Assembly (NCBI GenBank): GCA_003342895.1
Contig: PTFA01000032.1
Span: forward strand, 6,230,070 to 6,294,069
Direction: 5' to 3'
Origin: Casuarius casuarius
Taxonomy: Eukaryota > Chordata > Aves > Casuariiformes > Casuariidae
Length of the DNA stretch: 64,000 nucleotides
Translations under genes and position numbers: made by a program
Notes under the pieces: model-generated
The model's database searches: none
The model's input: the letters and a program-made list of their open reading frames with translations, nothing else
What the model was told of the DNA's origin: nothing
Shown: positions 61,550-64,000 of the stretch, piece after piece
How positions within the stretch are numbered: position 1 is the stretch's first letter
Layout: every line of letters begins with the position of its first letter

Positions 61550-64000
61550 GCCTGTCCTCGGCATTGCAGCAGGGAGGTTATGTTGCTTGCATAAGGTTTA
61601 AGCATCTCATACTATGATTATTCACACCTCCTTAGGTCTGGTCATAATATCTGCAAAGTTTCTCTCTAATATTACCCTGGTACTACTACTAAAATGATTC
61701 TCTTTGGCCATAATTCAAGATATATTATCCTTCCACTGGCCTCCCTTTGGTCTTAAAGCTAGCTCTCGCTGCTCGATCTCATCTTTTCCTCTTTTCCCTG
61801 CTACTTACTTTACTGCACTTTGTTGTTCTACCCTCATCGCCTGTGCATGTCAATAGTAGCACCTCCCAGTAGTGCATTAAACAAAGTGAGCAACATCTGT
61901 CAAACATGGTTCAGTCTCTCTCAACTTCTCCCCAAGAAGAGAACTGTAACGAGGAATTTTGTTTTAATAGAGGTCTTTATTTCATTTGCATTCTAGGAAG
62001 GGTTCACATTGTTTAGTGTTTTTGTTAGAAAAGGCAAGACTGTCTCTTATATTTGATGAACAAGTGAAAGGAACTATGCAAAGAGCAGAAATTCCTTTTT
62101 GTTGAAGATTTAAAAACATTGATATTTGATTTCGTTGCAATTGAGAACAACCTTCCAGTTTCAGAATTGCTTTCAAATGCAGATGCTCTGCTTTCAGAAA
62201 GACAATTCAAAATAGAAATGTTTGTGATAATAATTGCAGATGGGTGATACAATAAACTTTTTCACAAAAAAAATCTATCAATAAGAAAGACTGAACCAAA
62301 CATTCATGCTATTGCCAGAACTCTTTTGCCCCAACATAAATCCAAATGTTGGCAAAATCATGATGATCTCACATAGTATTTTGACGGGAAAAAGATTTGC
62401 CAAATACCATTCCATAGCAGTCTTTCTAATCACCTTGATGATCCCTAGGACTTGAAATGGCTCCTGGCATGTAACCCTGGCTGAACTCTTCCTCCTTGAA
62501 TCCTACATAAACAAGCTCTTTTGGAAAAAGTGTTGCTGGGTCTGAGAGCAAATAGGTTTCGTCTGCTTTGCTATCTCCTCCTTACCTCTATTTGCTACCA
62601 TATTGTTGCACCTCACTAGTTTGCACATTTCTTGACAAAGAGGCACCACGACGTATCTGCTGTGGTGCCTAAGCTGAAGAAAACAGCAAGCGACTAGGAC
62701 CATCTACAAACTGTACTGTCCCTAGAGTGAACTAGTCATGATACCTCAACTAAGCATTTACCATGGCTGCCTAACACCTCTCTGTCAAAAGGCTCAGGGA
62801 GACACAGTTTTCTTGGCCTAAAGTGGTCATTGCTCCTTTGAACTTAGGCGATGTTGTAAGCATCTAAGACTGTATTAGGCATCACAATATATCATTTGAA
62901 TATGTCTACCTGTGCTTTTATATGTTTTTATAATGAGTCTGTCACTGTGCCAAGTTCTTTTTCAGTACATTTTGGTCACAGTACAAATAATAAATGCTGG
63001 CAAAAATAGATACTTTTATATAACACAGTAAATCTTGCTGAATTAAGTGATACATGCACCAGTCAGGATGACTTTATAGAAGAAAGTTTTAATACAATAA
63101 ACATACTTCTCAATGACCCCTTTACCCATGGCTAAAAAACACCATGGCATGCGCAGTTCAGTGCAGTGCCACACCTGATGTCATTACAAGCAGTTGTAAC
63201 GGTGGGGATGCACAGACAGCTCTTGCTCCAAAAGTCTTTCTTTTCTGTTCACTGCAGTTTCTAGTATTATTATATGGCACATGACTCTAAAAATCATATT
63301 TAAAACCTTGTGCCATGTCTATGTCCATGTCAGTGCCTGACATCAAAGTGATTATCTACCCATGGAATATATCACTGTGAGACTTCAGTAACTGGGGTGA
63401 TTGTGTAATTGGCACATTTCTTTTTCCACCATACAGTCCCAATTTAGAGGACTCTCCTCTATACACTAACAGGGGGGACATGGCACATAGACACCATGGA
63501 CAACATTCATTCCTAAGTGAACTCCAAGGAGGAATTTGCCTTGGGAATTAAGTTGTGCTGTCAGTGGTATCCATGGAACCCCAGTGAATGTAGGACTGCA
63601 GCAGCCTCCCTTAGAAAGTGGAATTAGTCCAATAAAAAATCAAATATAGATTCCCAAATCTACCTAAGAAAATCTGACAAAACTCAATCTAAGGAGTTAT
63701 TTCCCCTTTTTATAGCCTCTTTGTTTATGCAGAGATAGATCAGCTGAATTTAAATCTTTAAACCCTGAAGTGTCATGTATTATGCTAGCTTGCCAAAAAA
63801 AGTGGGAAAAAAATCAAGTAGGACTAGTTAAACTTTCCCTTCCAAGCATGAGGTCCTAACAATCTTTTTTAGAAGCACTCATAATTGATATCCACTTCTA
63901 TTCAAAATATAAATTAATTTCCTCTCTCTCTAGTGTACTGACACTCTGAATACTTCCATCAGAGAGTGGAAAACCAGCAGCTTGCTGTGTTTGCACAAAA
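61550..64000. other. AT-rich non-coding stretch, no gene recognised
   Basis: Nothing identified. The frames present are 75 codons or shorter and carry no motifs. Confidence 0.4.

Noticed and set aside
1..64000. CRISPR arrays, operons, rRNA, tRNA genes, prophage or integrated virus
   Set aside because: No regularly spaced repeats, no dense same-strand ORFs, no intact tRNA A/B box pair with a cloverleaf, and no retroviral gag, pol or env motifs were seen.

Overview
This 64 kb window looks like non-coding DNA from a sauropsid reptile. A turtle or crocodilian fits better than a bird or mammal. The evidence is an AT-rich, CpG-poor background, two assembly gaps, several decayed CR1-type non-LTR retrotransposons whose wording (reverse-transcriptase motifs and 3' tails) resembles turtle and crocodilian CR1 families, MIR-type SINE remnants, and a hairpin MITE. 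The family calls rest on recognition of motifs, not on a database search. There is no sign of bacterial or viral genome organisation: no operons, no ribosome binding sites and no dense ORFs.

Layout. Positions 1-1.8 kb carry clustered CpGs and a promoter-like stretch (inverted CCAAT, pyrimidine tract, TATA-like box) at about 1448-1600. Positions 3.3-6.6 kb hold an MIR-like fragment and then one long decayed CR1 copy. That copy has a recognisable reverse-transcriptase block at 4019-4290, a later pol/3' region at 4800-5790 and a 3' tail at 6340-6580. It is broken by a nested MIR (4607-4775) and by an unidentified GC-richer insert (about 5790-6340). Positions 10.35-10.9 kb pair a perfect-phase heptanucleotide (A6G) array with a GC-rich, CpG-bearing block. 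An MIR 3' half lies at 15.4 kb, and the main assembly gap is at 16140-16207. A second, longer CR1 copy spans about 25.98-27.28 kb, a reverse-oriented CR1 tail lies at 41.93-42.04 kb, and a third CR1 pol fragment lies at about 49.7-50.56 kb beside a palindromic MITE (49271-49400).

No protein-coding host gene could be identified with confidence. The best candidates are a minus-strand frame at 31276-30830 (149 codons, one hydrophobic segment, splice-like signals at both ends), a weaker minus-strand candidate near 11.2-11.4 kb, and a TATA-containing promoter-like sequence with a possible first exon and splice donor at 29.57-29.76 kb on the plus strand. All three are speculative. Most of the other open frames appear to be chance.

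The picture is an intergenic or intronic stretch with a nested record of retroposon insertion. I found no convincing new biological system. The items most worth testing are the candidate exon at 31 kb, the 29.6 kb promoter-like block, the unidentified insert inside the first CR1, and a roughly 100 bp diverged repeat pair at 36.2 and 37.7 kb.
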